From assembly GCA_027450125.1 (NCBI GenBank), contig DAIDKG010000438.1:1-11085 (forward strand): a stretch of 11,085 nucleotides of DNA, read 5' to 3'. Source of the DNA: Bordetella sp. GTDB taxonomy: Bacteria; Pseudomonadota; Gammaproteobacteria; Burkholderiales; Burkholderiaceae_B. Shown in pieces: positions 1 through 6,381 of the stretch. A program made the translations under genes and the position numbers. The notes under the pieces were generated by a model. It was given only the letters and a program-made list of their open reading frames with translations. It was not told the DNA's origin and did not search any database. Positions within the stretch are counted from its first letter, which is position 1, and the number at the start of each line of letters is the position of its first letter.

Positions 1-1
1 C

Positions 2-841
2 CACACCGCGATCCTGCTGGGGGTGGCCAAGACATTGGCCGCCGGCAGGCGCGATTTCCGCGGCACGGTTCATTTCATCTTCCAGCCGGCGGAGGAAACG
101 CTGCGCGGCGGCTCGGCCATGCTCGACGATGGCCTGTTCGAGCGCTTCCCCTGCGACGAAATTTACGCGCTGCACAACATCAACGAGCTGCCGGCAGGCA
201 TGGTGGGGGTACGCAACGGCGCCATTCTCTCCGCCTGCGACGTCTTTCGCATTCGCATACAGGGCGTGGGCACCCACGCCGCCATGCCGCATCTGGGCAT
301 AGACCCCATTCTCGTGGGCACGTCGCTGGTGCAATCGCTGCAGAGCATCGTCAGCCGCAACGTCGATCCGCTCGAGACCTCCGTGGTCAGCGTCTGCACC
401 TTCAATGCCGGAACGGCGCGCAACGTCATCGCCGATCACGCCGAACTCACGGGCACCGTACGCACCCTGTCGGTCCGCACGCAGCAGCTCACGATCCGGC
501 GCATGCAGGAAATCTGCGACGCCGCCGCGGCCATGTACCACTGCGACATCGCGCTCGAATGGCTGGCGAGCGGCCCGCCCACCGTGAACGCGCCCGAGCA
601 GGCCGATGTCGTGCGCCGCGCCGTGGTCAACGCTTTGGGCGTGGACAAACTCGAACCGGACATGCGTCCCCTCATGGCTTCGGAAGACTTCGCCTTCATG
701 CTGCAGGAACGGCCCGGCGCCTATTTCTTCCTGGGCCACGATGGCCAGATGTGCCACCACCCGCAGTTCGACTTCGACGACGCAAGCTCGCCGCTGGGCG
801 TGTCCGTTTTCCTGGACATCGTCAGGCAGCGGCTGGGCTGA
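2..841 (+). CDS. M20-family amidohydrolase (hippurate hydrolase/aminoacylase-like), 5' truncated
   Basis: This is the C-terminal 279 residues of a zinc/manganese amidohydrolase of the M20D group, which cuts the amide bond of N-acyl amino acids or related amides in the cytoplasm. The reading frame is open to the window edge and begins within HTAILLG, the family's GHDGHTA.LLG metal-binding block, so roughly the first 100 residues lie outside. The internal GTG at 23 is not a real start. Visible family marks are FQPAEE (about residues 32-37, catalytic Glu and metal-ligand Glu), a conserved His in ALHN, GVGTHAAMP in the lid/dimerisation domain and the C-terminal GHDGQMCHHP, whose His completes the metal site in this family. 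The stop at 839-841 is 31 bases before the transporter gene, so the two are probably co-transcribed and the transporter may import the substrate. Substrate specificity cannot be assigned. Confidence 0.9.
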   Translation, partial: HTAILLGVAKTLAAGRRDFRGTVHFIFQPAEETLRGGSAMLDDGLFERFPCDEIYALHNINELPAGMVGVRNGAILSACDVFRIRIQGVGTHAAMPHLGIDPILVGTSLVQSLQSIVSRNVDPLETSVVSVCTFNAGTARNVIADHAELTGTVRTLSVRTQQLTIRRMQEICDAAAAMYHCDIALEWLASGPPTVNAPEQADVVRRAVVNALGVDKLEPDMRPLMASEDFAFMLQERPGAYFFLGHDGQMCHHPQFDFDDASSPLGVSVFLDIVRQRLG

Positions 842-872
842 GTTCCCCCCTTCCCCTCGACCCGAGAAACCC

Positions 873-2183
873 ATGAACGCCAAATCCGTGCCATCGCCCG
901 CCATGTTGCGCAAAGTGCTGATCTCCTCCGTGCTCGGCAATGCCTTCGAATGGTTCGACTTCGCCATCTACGGCATGTTCGCCGTGGTCATCGCCAAGCT
1001 GTTCTTTCCCGCCGGCACCCCCGCGGCCTCGCTGATGCTGACACTGGCCACTTTCGGCATGGGGTTCGTGGTGCGCCCCATCGGCGGCGTGTTGCTGGGC
1101 CTGTACGGCGACCGCGTCGGGCGCAAGAAGGCCTTGACGCTGACCATCGCGCTGATGGCGGTGGCTACCGGGTTGATCGGCATTCTTCCGACTTATGCCG
1201 CCATCGGCGTGGCCGCCCCCATCCTAGTGGTGCTGGCGCGCATGCTGCAAGGCCTGTCTGCCGGCGGCGAGTTCAGCAGCGCCACGACCATGCTGGTCGA
1301 ATTCGCCCCCGAGCACAGGCGCGGCCTGTACGGCAGCCTGCAAATGTGCTCGCAGGCCCTGGCGTTCTCGCTCGGCGCGGGGGTGGCATATCTGCTCGCG
1401 TCCCATCTGACGCCCGCGCAACTCGAATCCTGGGGCTGGCGCCTGCCGTTCCTGTTCGGCATCCTGGTCGGACCGGTGGGCTGGATGATCCGCTCGACCG
1501 TGGACGAGTCGCCCGAATTCGCGGCTTACGCCGAACGCAGCGCACAGGCGGGAAAGCCTCCCCGCGCCCCGCTGGCCGCTGTATGGCGCGACTATCCGCG
1601 CGCCATGTTCGCCAGCATCGGGCTGTGCGTGGTGGGCACCGTGTCGGCCTATGTGTTCGTGATCTTCGTACCGATCTTCGCGCGCACCCAGTTGGGCATC
1701 CCGCTGCCCGAGGCCAACCTGACCACCTTCGCGGGCACCCTGGTCATCCTGGTCTTCTGCCCGCTGGCCGGCTGGCTGTCGGACAGGATAGGCCGCAAGG
1801 CCGTGATCATTCCCGCCATTCTCGCCTACGCCGTGGTGGGCCTGCTCTGCTTCCGGCATCTCATCGCAGCCCCCTCCTTCGCCTCGCTGATGCTGCTGGA
1901 GATCGGCGTGTCCTTCTTCATGAGTTTTTTCTGGGGCACCATTCCGGTCGTGATGACCGAGGTCTTTCCGGTTTCCATCCGGTCCACCGGCGCGGCCTTC
2001 ACCTACAACATCGCGGTCATGGTGTTCGGCGGCCTGGCTCCCTTCATCAACACCTGGCTGGTGCAGGCCACCGGCAGCAAGCTCGCGCCCATCTACTACG
2101 TGATGTTCAGCGCGCTGCTGGGTATCGTGGGCGCGCTGCTGCTGCCCCGCAGGCAGGCCATACAGTTGAGCGCGGCGGCTTAG
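873..2183 (+). CDS. MFS transporter, metabolite:H+ symporter (MHS) type
   Basis: A 436-residue inner-membrane transporter with about 12 hydrophobic segments. The N-terminal block GNAFEWFDFAIYG (residues 22-34) is characteristic of the MHS subfamily (ProP, ShiA, KgtP, citrate carriers), which imports organic acids, betaines or shikimate-like compounds with protons. The major-facilitator signature GDRVGRKKA lies at residues 79-87 (loop 2-3) and its pseudo-repeat SDRIGRKA at 303-310 (loop 8-9). LARMLQGLSAGGEF (121-134) is the usual helix-4 motif. The ATG at 873 was chosen because it gives the standard MHS N-terminus. The frame stays open upstream, but only over the amidohydrolase gene in another frame. 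The ribosome site is weak (CGAG a few bases upstream). Its position 31 bases after the amidohydrolase suggests uptake of that enzyme's substrate or a related acid; this is inference. Confidence 0.93.
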   Translation: MNAKSVPSPAMLRKVLISSVLGNAFEWFDFAIYGMFAVVIAKLFFPAGTPAASLMLTLATFGMGFVVRPIGGVLLGLYGDRVGRKKALTLTIALMAVATGLIGILPTYAAIGVAAPILVVLARMLQGLSAGGEFSSATTMLVEFAPEHRRGLYGSLQMCSQALAFSLGAGVAYLLASHLTPAQLESWGWRLPFLFGILVGPVGWMIRSTVDESPEFAAYAERSAQAGKPPRAPLAAVWRDYPRAMFASIGLCVVGTVSAYVFVIFVPIFARTQLGIPLPEANLTTFAGTLVILVFCPLAGWLSDRIGRKAVIIPAILAYAVVGLLCFRHLIAAPSFASLMLLEIGVSFFMSFFWGTIPVVMTEVFPVSIRSTGAAFTYNIAVMVFGGLAPFINTWLVQATGSKLAPIYYVMFSALLGIVGALLLPRRQAIQLSAAA

Positions 2184-2194
2184 TGGCGCAAAAT

Positions 2195-2218
2195 CCCGGC
2201 TGTTTACACCTTGCCGGG
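2195..2218 (+). other. Intergenic hairpin between transporter and alpha/beta hydrolase genes
   Basis: CCCGGC at 2195-2200 is followed by a 12-base loop and its exact complement GCCGGG at 2213-2218. No T run follows, so it is not a standard intrinsic terminator. It sits in the 47-base gap between two genes of the same strand and could slow transcription, protect RNA ends or be chance in GC-rich DNA. Confidence 0.3.
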
Positions 2219-2230
2219 AACCGGGTCCAG

Positions 2231-3070
2231 ATGTCAGCCTCCATCGCCTGCCGCGACCAATGGATAGATCACCCCCAAGGGCGCCTCTTCGCCCGCCGCT
2301 GGCGCGCGCAGAATGCCTGCGAGGCCGCGCCCATCGTGCTGCTGCACGACTCGCTGGGCAGCGTCGAGCTATGGCGCGACTTTCCCGCCGCGCTCAGCCA
2401 GGCCACCGGCCGCGAGGTCATCGCCTACGACAGGCTGGGTTTCGGACGCTCCGAGGCGCGCCGTGCGCGTCCCGCGCTGGATTTCGTCCGACAAGAAGCG
2501 ACAGACGTATTTCCGGTTCTTCTGTCGCAGCTGGACGTGCGCCAATGCGTGGTGATGGGCCACAGTGTGGGCGGCGGCATGGCCATACAGTGCGCCGCCG
2601 AATACCCGGACCATTGCCTTGGGCTGGTGACGATCGCGGCGCAGGTTTTTGCCGAAGACCGTACGCTGGCGGGCATCCGTGCCGCGCGCGAACAATTCCG
2701 CGAGCCCGGCCAACTGGAGCGCCTGGCGCGCTACCACGGCGACAAGGCGCCGTGGGTGCTCGATGCCTGGACAGAGATCTGGCTGGACCCGGGTTTCGAA
2801 CCGTGGTCGCTGGTTCCCGTCCTGGCGCGCGTGCGCTGCCCCGCTCTGGCCATCCACGGCCAGGACGACGAGTACGGCTCCACGGCACATACTGACCTGA
2901 TGGCTCGGCACAGCGGCGGCACGGTCAGGCGCGCAATTCTGCCGGGCGTCGGCCACATGCCGCACCGGGAGCAACCCGAGCAGGTGCTGCGCCTGGCAGC
3001 CGAGTTCCTGGCGGCCGGCACACCGGCAGCGGGCGTACCGGCAGCGGAAAAAATCGGCCCTATGCCGTAG
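2231..3070 (+). CDS. Alpha/beta-fold hydrolase
   Basis: A 279-residue serine hydrolase of the alpha/beta fold, without an evident signal peptide and so probably cytoplasmic. The strand-turn block IVLLHDSLGS (residues 35-44) supplies the oxyanion hole. GHSVGG (110-115) is the nucleophile elbow with Ser112. AIHGQDDE (207-214) carries the acid, probably Asp212, and GVGHMPH (239-245) the catalytic His242. Length and layout fit small esterases, C-C bond hydrolases (meta-cleavage, enol-lactone) and haloperoxidase-like enzymes, and the sequence does not decide between these. The ATG at 2231 gives the normal N-terminus; the frame is open far upstream only as a shadow of the transporter gene. The ribosome site is poor. 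The last 18 residues (AAGTPAAGVPAA and what follows) are low-complexity and lie beyond the catalytic fold. The gene follows the amidohydrolase and transporter and may belong to the same catabolic unit. Confidence 0.9.
   Translation: MSASIACRDQWIDHPQGRLFARRWRAQNACEAAPIVLLHDSLGSVELWRDFPAALSQATGREVIAYDRLGFGRSEARRARPALDFVRQEATDVFPVLLSQLDVRQCVVMGHSVGGGMAIQCAAEYPDHCLGLVTIAAQVFAEDRTLAGIRAAREQFREPGQLERLARYHGDKAPWVLDAWTEIWLDPGFEPWSLVPVLARVRCPALAIHGQDDEYGSTAHTDLMARHSGGTVRRAILPGVGHMPHREQPEQVLRLAAEFLAAGTPAAGVPAAEKIGPMP
3048..3067 (-). terminator. Weak intrinsic terminator after the FAH-family gene
   Basis: Read on the - strand, just after the FAH-family stop, CGGC-ATAGG-GCCG forms a 4-bp all-GC stem with a 5-base loop, followed by A and six T. 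The stem is short, so strength is doubtful. It lies inside the last codons of the opposing alpha/beta hydrolase gene, which shows how tightly the two 3' ends are packed. Confidence 0.4.
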
Positions 3071-3071
3071 A

Positions 3072-3767
3072 TCAGGCGATCTTCACACGAAGTTCGCCCA
3101 GGCCTTCGATTCCGCCCACGAGCAGGTCGCCCTTGACCACCGCGGCCACACCTTCCGGCGTGCCGGTAAAGATCAGGTCTCCGGCCTTGAGCTCGAACAG
3201 TCCCGACAGAAAAGCGATGGACTCGGCCACGTTCCAGATTAGCTTGTCCAGGGTGCTGGACTGCCTGCGCTGGCCGTTGACGTCCAGCCAGATCGCGTTC
3301 CCGTCCAGCGTGCCGGTGGCGCTGCGAGGATGAATGGGGCCGATGGGGCCGGACTGCTCGAAACCCTTGCCCACTTCCCAGGGGCGACCCAGTTTCTTGG
3401 CCTCGGTCTGCAGGTCGCGGCGGGTCATGTCCAGGCCTACGGCATAACCCCAGACGCAATCGGCGGCCTGCTCCAGCGTCAGGTCGACGCCGCCCTTGCC
3501 CAGGGCCACCACCAGTTCGATCTCATGATGCAGGCTGGACGTCTTGGACGGATATGCCATGGCGCCCGTCTGCCCCTGGGCAACCGGAACCAGGGCATCA
3601 TTGGGCTTGCAGAAAAAGAAGGGATCCTCGCGACCTGAAAAACCCATTTCCTTGGCATGCTCGACATAATTGCGCCCGACGCAGTAGACGCGGTGCACCG
3701 GAAAGAGCGCCGTGCTGCCGGCAACGGGCAATGAAACAACCGGTGACTGGGGAACGACATAATCCAT
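3072..3767 (-). CDS. Fumarylacetoacetate hydrolase (FAH) family protein
   Basis: A 231-residue single-domain FAH-family enzyme. The family contains fumarylpyruvate hydrolases, 2-hydroxyhepta-2,4-diene-1,7-dioate isomerases and oxaloacetate decarboxylases, which act on beta-diketo acids at the end of aromatic degradation. Visible marks are VYCVGRNYVEHAKEMG (residues 27-42), LHHEIELVVALG (79-90, with metal ligands expected at Glu82 and Glu84), GYAVGLDMTRRDLQ (107-120, third ligand expected at Asp113) and FTGTPEGV (200-207). The start is uncertain. ATG at 3767 has GAGG 10 bases upstream; a second ATG at 3773 (adding MI) has the same GAGG only 4 bases away. The open frame back to 3926 overlaps the divergent exported-protein gene and lacks homologous character. 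Its role may complement the neighbouring amidohydrolase and alpha/beta hydrolase, but it is on the opposite strand and separately transcribed. Confidence 0.9.
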   Translation of the reverse strand: MDYVVPQSPVVSLPVAGSTALFPVHRVYCVGRNYVEHAKEMGFSGREDPFFFCKPNDALVPVAQGQTGAMAYPSKTSSLHHEIELVVALGKGGVDLTLEQAADCVWGYAVGLDMTRRDLQTEAKKLGRPWEVGKGFEQSGPIGPIHPRSATGTLDGNAIWLDVNGQRRQSSTLDKLIWNVAESIAFLSGLFELKAGDLIFTGTPEGVAAVVKGDLLVGGIEGLGELRVKIA

Positions 3768-3773
3768 GATCAT

Positions 3774-3867
3774 GAAACCTCGTTGATCAATACTGTAACC
3801 AATCGAACCATCGTTTACGGCCTTGAGGCGATACGATTTGCCCGACACTTTGCAAAAGGATAGCCAT
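3774..3867. promoter_or_regulatory. Divergent promoter region
   Basis: This 94-base gap lies between the start of the FAH-family gene (left, - strand) and the repeat-containing exported-protein gene (right, + strand), so both promoters should be here or partly inside the genes. On the + strand TTGAGG (3823-3828) is a possible -35 element, but no convincing -10 follows at the right distance. An 8-base palindrome TTGATCAA sits at 3783-3790. AAAGGA about 8 bases before the ATG at 3868 is a good ribosome site. No operator can be named. Confidence 0.35.
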
Positions 3868-4218
3868 ATGAAAAAAGCTTGCCAACTCGCTCTTCTCGGA
3901 CTGACCCTCTCCACGCTCGCCTGCACGGCCTACGCCCAGGACAAGGCCGCCAACACCGGCCAGGGTTTCACGGCAGACGCCAAGGCAGCCGGACACGACG
4001 TCGCCCAGGGCGCGAAAAAAATCGGCCACGCGACCAAGGACGCGGCGGTCGACATCGGTCACGGCGCCAAGAAAGTCGGACGCGATATCGGCCATGGCGC
4101 AAAGGAGGTTGGCCACGACATCGGCCAAGGCGCCAAGAAAGGCTGGCATGCCACCAAGAACACGGTCAAGCGCGTCTTCCACAAGGACGACGCCGGCGCG
4201 AGCAGCAGCAAGCAGTAG
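3868..4218 (+). CDS. Small exported protein with five 11-residue repeats
   Basis: A 116-residue protein of unknown function. MKKACQLALLGLTLST then CTAYAQ is a typical Sec signal peptide with an AYA|Q signal peptidase I site after residue 23, giving a mature periplasmic or secreted protein of about 93 residues. A lipoprotein reading is less likely because TLAC is a poor lipobox. Residues 42-96 are five consecutive 11-residue units: GHDVAQGAKKI, GHATKDAAVDI, GHGAKKVGRDI, GHGAKEVGHDI and GQGAKKGWHAT. The units have regularly spaced Gly-His, Ala-Lys-Lys and hydrophobic positions. Such hendecads usually form amphipathic helices, as in LEA group 3 proteins, apolipoproteins and synucleins. The C-terminus is basic, then Ser/Lys-rich. 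ATG 3868 is preferred over the in-frame ATG at 3823 because it has the ribosome site and starts the signal peptide. Lys- and Ala-rich composition could be mistaken for a histone H1-like protein, but the signal peptide argues against that. Confidence 0.85.
   Translation: MKKACQLALLGLTLSTLACTAYAQDKAANTGQGFTADAKAAGHDVAQGAKKIGHATKDAAVDIGHGAKKVGRDIGHGAKEVGHDIGQGAKKGWHATKNTVKRVFHKDDAGASSSKQ
3991..4155 (+). repeat. Five in-frame tandem 33-base units
   Basis: Five degenerate 33-base units run at 3991-4023, 4024-4056, 4057-4089, 4090-4122 and 4123-4155. The first four end in ATC-Ile, at 4021, 4054, 4087 and 4120, exactly 33 bases apart; units three and four are the most alike, sharing GGCGCNAAG-type cores. 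They encode the 11-residue repeats of the exported protein. Unit boundaries are chosen by eye; the period is what the sequence fixes. Confidence 0.85.
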
Positions 4219-4248
4219 CAAAACCGGCGCGGCCGGTCCGGCTGCGCC
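4219..4248 (-). terminator. Probable terminator of the ppa end, between convergent genes
   Basis: Between the stop of the exported-protein gene (4218) and the stop of ppa (4264), bases 4226-4248 fold into a 9-bp stem (GGCGCGGCC with CCGGCTGCGCC-side pairing, one G-T) around a GGTCC loop. On the - strand it is followed by GG and four T. The short T run makes it a moderate candidate. The same hairpin could also block + strand readthrough, but has no T run on that side. Confidence 0.45.
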
Positions 4249-4263
4249 AGCCAGGAAAGGAAA

Positions 4264-4794
4264 TCAGCCCTTGCTGTAGCGTTCGGCGCTGCGCACGATT
4301 TCTTCGCGCGCGGCGTCCACGCCTTTCCAACCCTTGACCTTGACCCACTTGCCCTTTTCCAGATCCTTGTAGTGCTCGAAGAAGTGCTGGATGCGGGCGA
4401 TATCGTTGGCCGGCAGGTCCTCGTGCGACTTGATGTTGTCGTAGACGGGATACAACTTGCTCACCGGCACGGCCAGCAGCTTGGCATCGCCGCCGGACTC
4501 GTCATCCATTTCCAGCACGCCCAGAGGCCGGCAGCGCACCACGGCGCCAACGGCGATGGGAAACGGGGTGATGACCAGCACGTCGGCCGGATCGCCGTCT
4601 TCCGACAGGGTCTGGGGGATGTAGCCGTAATTGCAGGGGTAGTGCATGGCAGTCAGCATGAAGCGGTCGACGAACACCGCGCCCGACTCCTTGTCGACTT
4701 CATATTTGATGGGTTCGGCATTGGCCGGGATTTCGATGACGACATTGAAGTCATCCGGCAGGCTTTTGCCGGCCGGCACGCGATCAAGACTCAT
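4264..4794 (-). CDS. ppa: Inorganic pyrophosphatase, family I
   Basis: A 176-residue soluble cytoplasmic pyrophosphatase, the same length as the Escherichia coli enzyme. It hydrolyses pyrophosphate to two phosphates with Mg2+ and so pulls biosynthetic reactions forward. The family signature DGDPADVLV lies at residues 66-74, with metal-binding Asp66, Asp68 and Asp71 matching E. coli Asp65, Asp67 and Asp70. Asp98 and Asp103 in [10 protein letters not shown] match Asp97 and Asp102. Lys30, Arg44, Tyr56 and Lys143 match the substrate-binding residues, so all expected active-site positions are present. The ATG at 4794 is 3 bases after the hemY stop and uses an AAGG site inside the hemY end, which indicates co-transcription and probably translational coupling. 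It is the last gene of the terC-hem string. Confidence 0.98.
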   Translation of the reverse strand: MSLDRVPAGKSLPDDFNVVIEIPANAEPIKYEVDKESGAVFVDRFMLTAMHYPCNYGYIPQTLSEDGDPADVLVITPFPIAVGAVVRCRPLGVLEMDDESGGDAKLLAVPVSKLYPVYDNIKSHEDLPANDIARIQHFFEHYKDLEKGKWVKVKGWKGVDAAREEIVRSAERYSKG

Positions 4795-4797
4795 GGT

Positions 4798-6378
4798 TCA
4801 ACCTTTTTTCTCGGTATGGGGATGATGGCCTGGGCCGGCGTCGGACGGCGGCATCGCGCCTGCCTCGCCTGCCTGGGTTACGGTGGATTCGAAAGCCGCC
4901 GCCGGGATGGGCGCGCTATCGAAAAAATCTTCGATATTGATGGCCGAACGCGGCGGTATGGCAGCCGGAGGTTCGTCGGCGGGACGGGCGCGATCCAGCC
5001 GTTCGCGCGCATCGGGTTCGATCACGTAGTCGACCGCGGGCGGAACCGGCAAGGGCGCGGGGTCGGCCGGCAGCGTGCGCGGCCCGACCGGCGGCAGGTC
5101 GTACACCCCGTCGGCATGGTAGGGATCCGGATCGGCCTGCGTCTCGGCGGGCGGCAGCACGGTGTCGGCCGCCAGCACCGGCAGCACCACCCCCGCCTCG
5201 GTTGCCAGACGCCAATGCCGCATCGCATCCTGGGGACGGCCGAGCCGATCGTACAGGCGGCCCAGCAGGGCATGGCACTGCGGGTCGTCACGGCGCGCCA
5301 GGCTACGCTGCAGATAGCGTTCGGCCTGGCCCCACAACTGGCCGTTCAGGCATAGAAGCCCCAGGGCCATGAGCAGGCCGGCATCGGCCGGGCGCTGCTG
5401 CAGCCAGGTCTCTGCCCGGGCCAGACGACGCGGCACCTGGTCGGCCTGGCAATGCGCGTAGACCGACACCAGCGTCGGATTGAACCTGTCGCCAATGGCA
5501 GCCTCGAGAACGCGGCCCGCCTCGCTGCCCTCGCCGGCCTGGTCCAGCGCGGCCGCAGCGGCCAGCGCGATATTGGGCAGCGTGCGCTCCTCGGACTTGA
5601 GCTCCTTCCAGACGCCGCGCCAGCTGTCGTTGCCATCGCCCGTGCCCGCGCGCAGGCGCGCCGCGCCCGACTGGTCGATCAACTGCAGCGCCTCGGACTT
5701 TTCGATGGCGTGGCGCCGCGACAAGCTGCGCGTCAGGGCGAACACCCGATCATGGTGATCCAGCGCCTTCTCGGCGCGCAGCAGAAGACGCAAGGTATGC
5801 AGGTGGCGGGCACCGCCGTCCTGCAGGGGCGCCAATGCGTCGAGCGCCCGCTGGGCCTGCCCTTGTTCGAGCCAGAGATCAGCCGCCACCGCGGCCACGG
5901 CCTCCTGCAGGTGCGCATCCTGGCCGGCGCCGGTCCTGGCCGATTCGAGCATCAGGTCGCGCCGGGCCTGTTCGCCCATGTTATGCGCCGCGCGGGCCGC
6001 CGAAAGCGCAGCCAGGACCCGGCGGGTCGCCGAGCGGGTCTGCCCCTGCAGCTTGGCGAAATCCTTCTCGGCCTGGGCATAGCGGCCTTCGAGCAGGCCG
6101 ATCCAGCCCTGCTCGACCAGTTCCTGGTCGCGGGCCTGCGCGCGGCGGCCGCTCCAGGCCCGCATGCGGTCGGGAATGGCCAACAGCCAGCCCAGCAGGC
6201 GCAGCAGGACATAAAGCGCCGCGAACAGGGCCACGAGCGTCAGGAGCGCCATCGTGAGCGACATCTCGACGCGCCAGGGAGTGATCATCAGCAGGACGTT
6301 GCCGGGGTGCTGGCGCAGCACCACGGCCACACAAACGGCGACGACGACCAGCAGCAGGGTCCAAAGCCAGGTACGCAT
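4798..6378 (-). CDS. hemY: HemY protein (TPR membrane protein of the hem operon)
   Basis: A 526-residue inner-membrane protein of the proteobacterial HemY family, unrelated to the Bacillus protoporphyrinogen oxidase of the same name. Two N-terminal membrane helices (about residues 5-21 and 41-67) frame the HemY_N domain. RMRAW and a basic stretch follow, then helical tetratricopeptide-like repeats to about residue 396; LLGRLYDRLGRPQDAMRHWR at 371-390 is one of the clearest. The family is linked genetically to tetrapyrrole synthesis, and its exact job is not settled. E. coli HemY is about 400 residues. Here an extra Pro/Ala/Asp-rich tail of about 125 residues (400-526) contains INIEDFFDSAPIP (480-492) and ends HHPHTEKKG. 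ATG 6378 is 3 bases after hemX with AGGA at good distance, and the stop is 3 bases before ppa. Confidence 0.93.
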   Translation of the reverse strand: MRTWLWTLLLVVVAVCVAVVLRQHPGNVLLMITPWRVEMSLTMALLTLVALFAALYVLLRLLGWLLAIPDRMRAWSGRRAQARDQELVEQGWIGLLEGRYAQAEKDFAKLQGQTRSATRRVLAALSAARAAHNMGEQARRDLMLESARTGAGQDAHLQEAVAAVAADLWLEQGQAQRALDALAPLQDGGARHLHTLRLLLRAEKALDHHDRVFALTRSLSRRHAIEKSEALQLIDQSGAARLRAGTGDGNDSWRGVWKELKSEERTLPNIALAAAAALDQAGEGSEAGRVLEAAIGDRFNPTLVSVYAHCQADQVPRRLARAETWLQQRPADAGLLMALGLLCLNGQLWGQAERYLQRSLARRDDPQCHALLGRLYDRLGRPQDAMRHWRLATEAGVVLPVLAADTVLPPAETQADPDPYHADGVYDLPPVGPRTLPADPAPLPVPPAVDYVIEPDARERLDRARPADEPPAAIPPRSAINIEDFFDSAPIPAAAFESTVTQAGEAGAMPPSDAGPGHHPHTEKKG

Positions 6379-6381
6379 GCG

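Noticed and set aside
950..2230. Open frame continuous with and upstream of the alpha/beta hydrolase
   Set aside because: It lies in another frame over the MFS transporter and is Arg/Gly/His-rich shadow sequence. The hydrolase starts at 2231, so this is not a fusion protein.
3768..3926. N-terminal extension of the FAH-family protein
   Set aside because: It would overlap the divergent promoter region and the start of the exported-protein gene, and it adds residues before the normal family N-terminus. The ribosome site supports 3767 or 3773.
3868..4218. Histone H1-like (Lys/Ala-rich) DNA-binding protein
   Set aside because: A clear signal peptide with an AYA cleavage site directs it out of the cytoplasm, and the 11-residue period differs from the PAAK-type tails of bacterial H1-like proteins.
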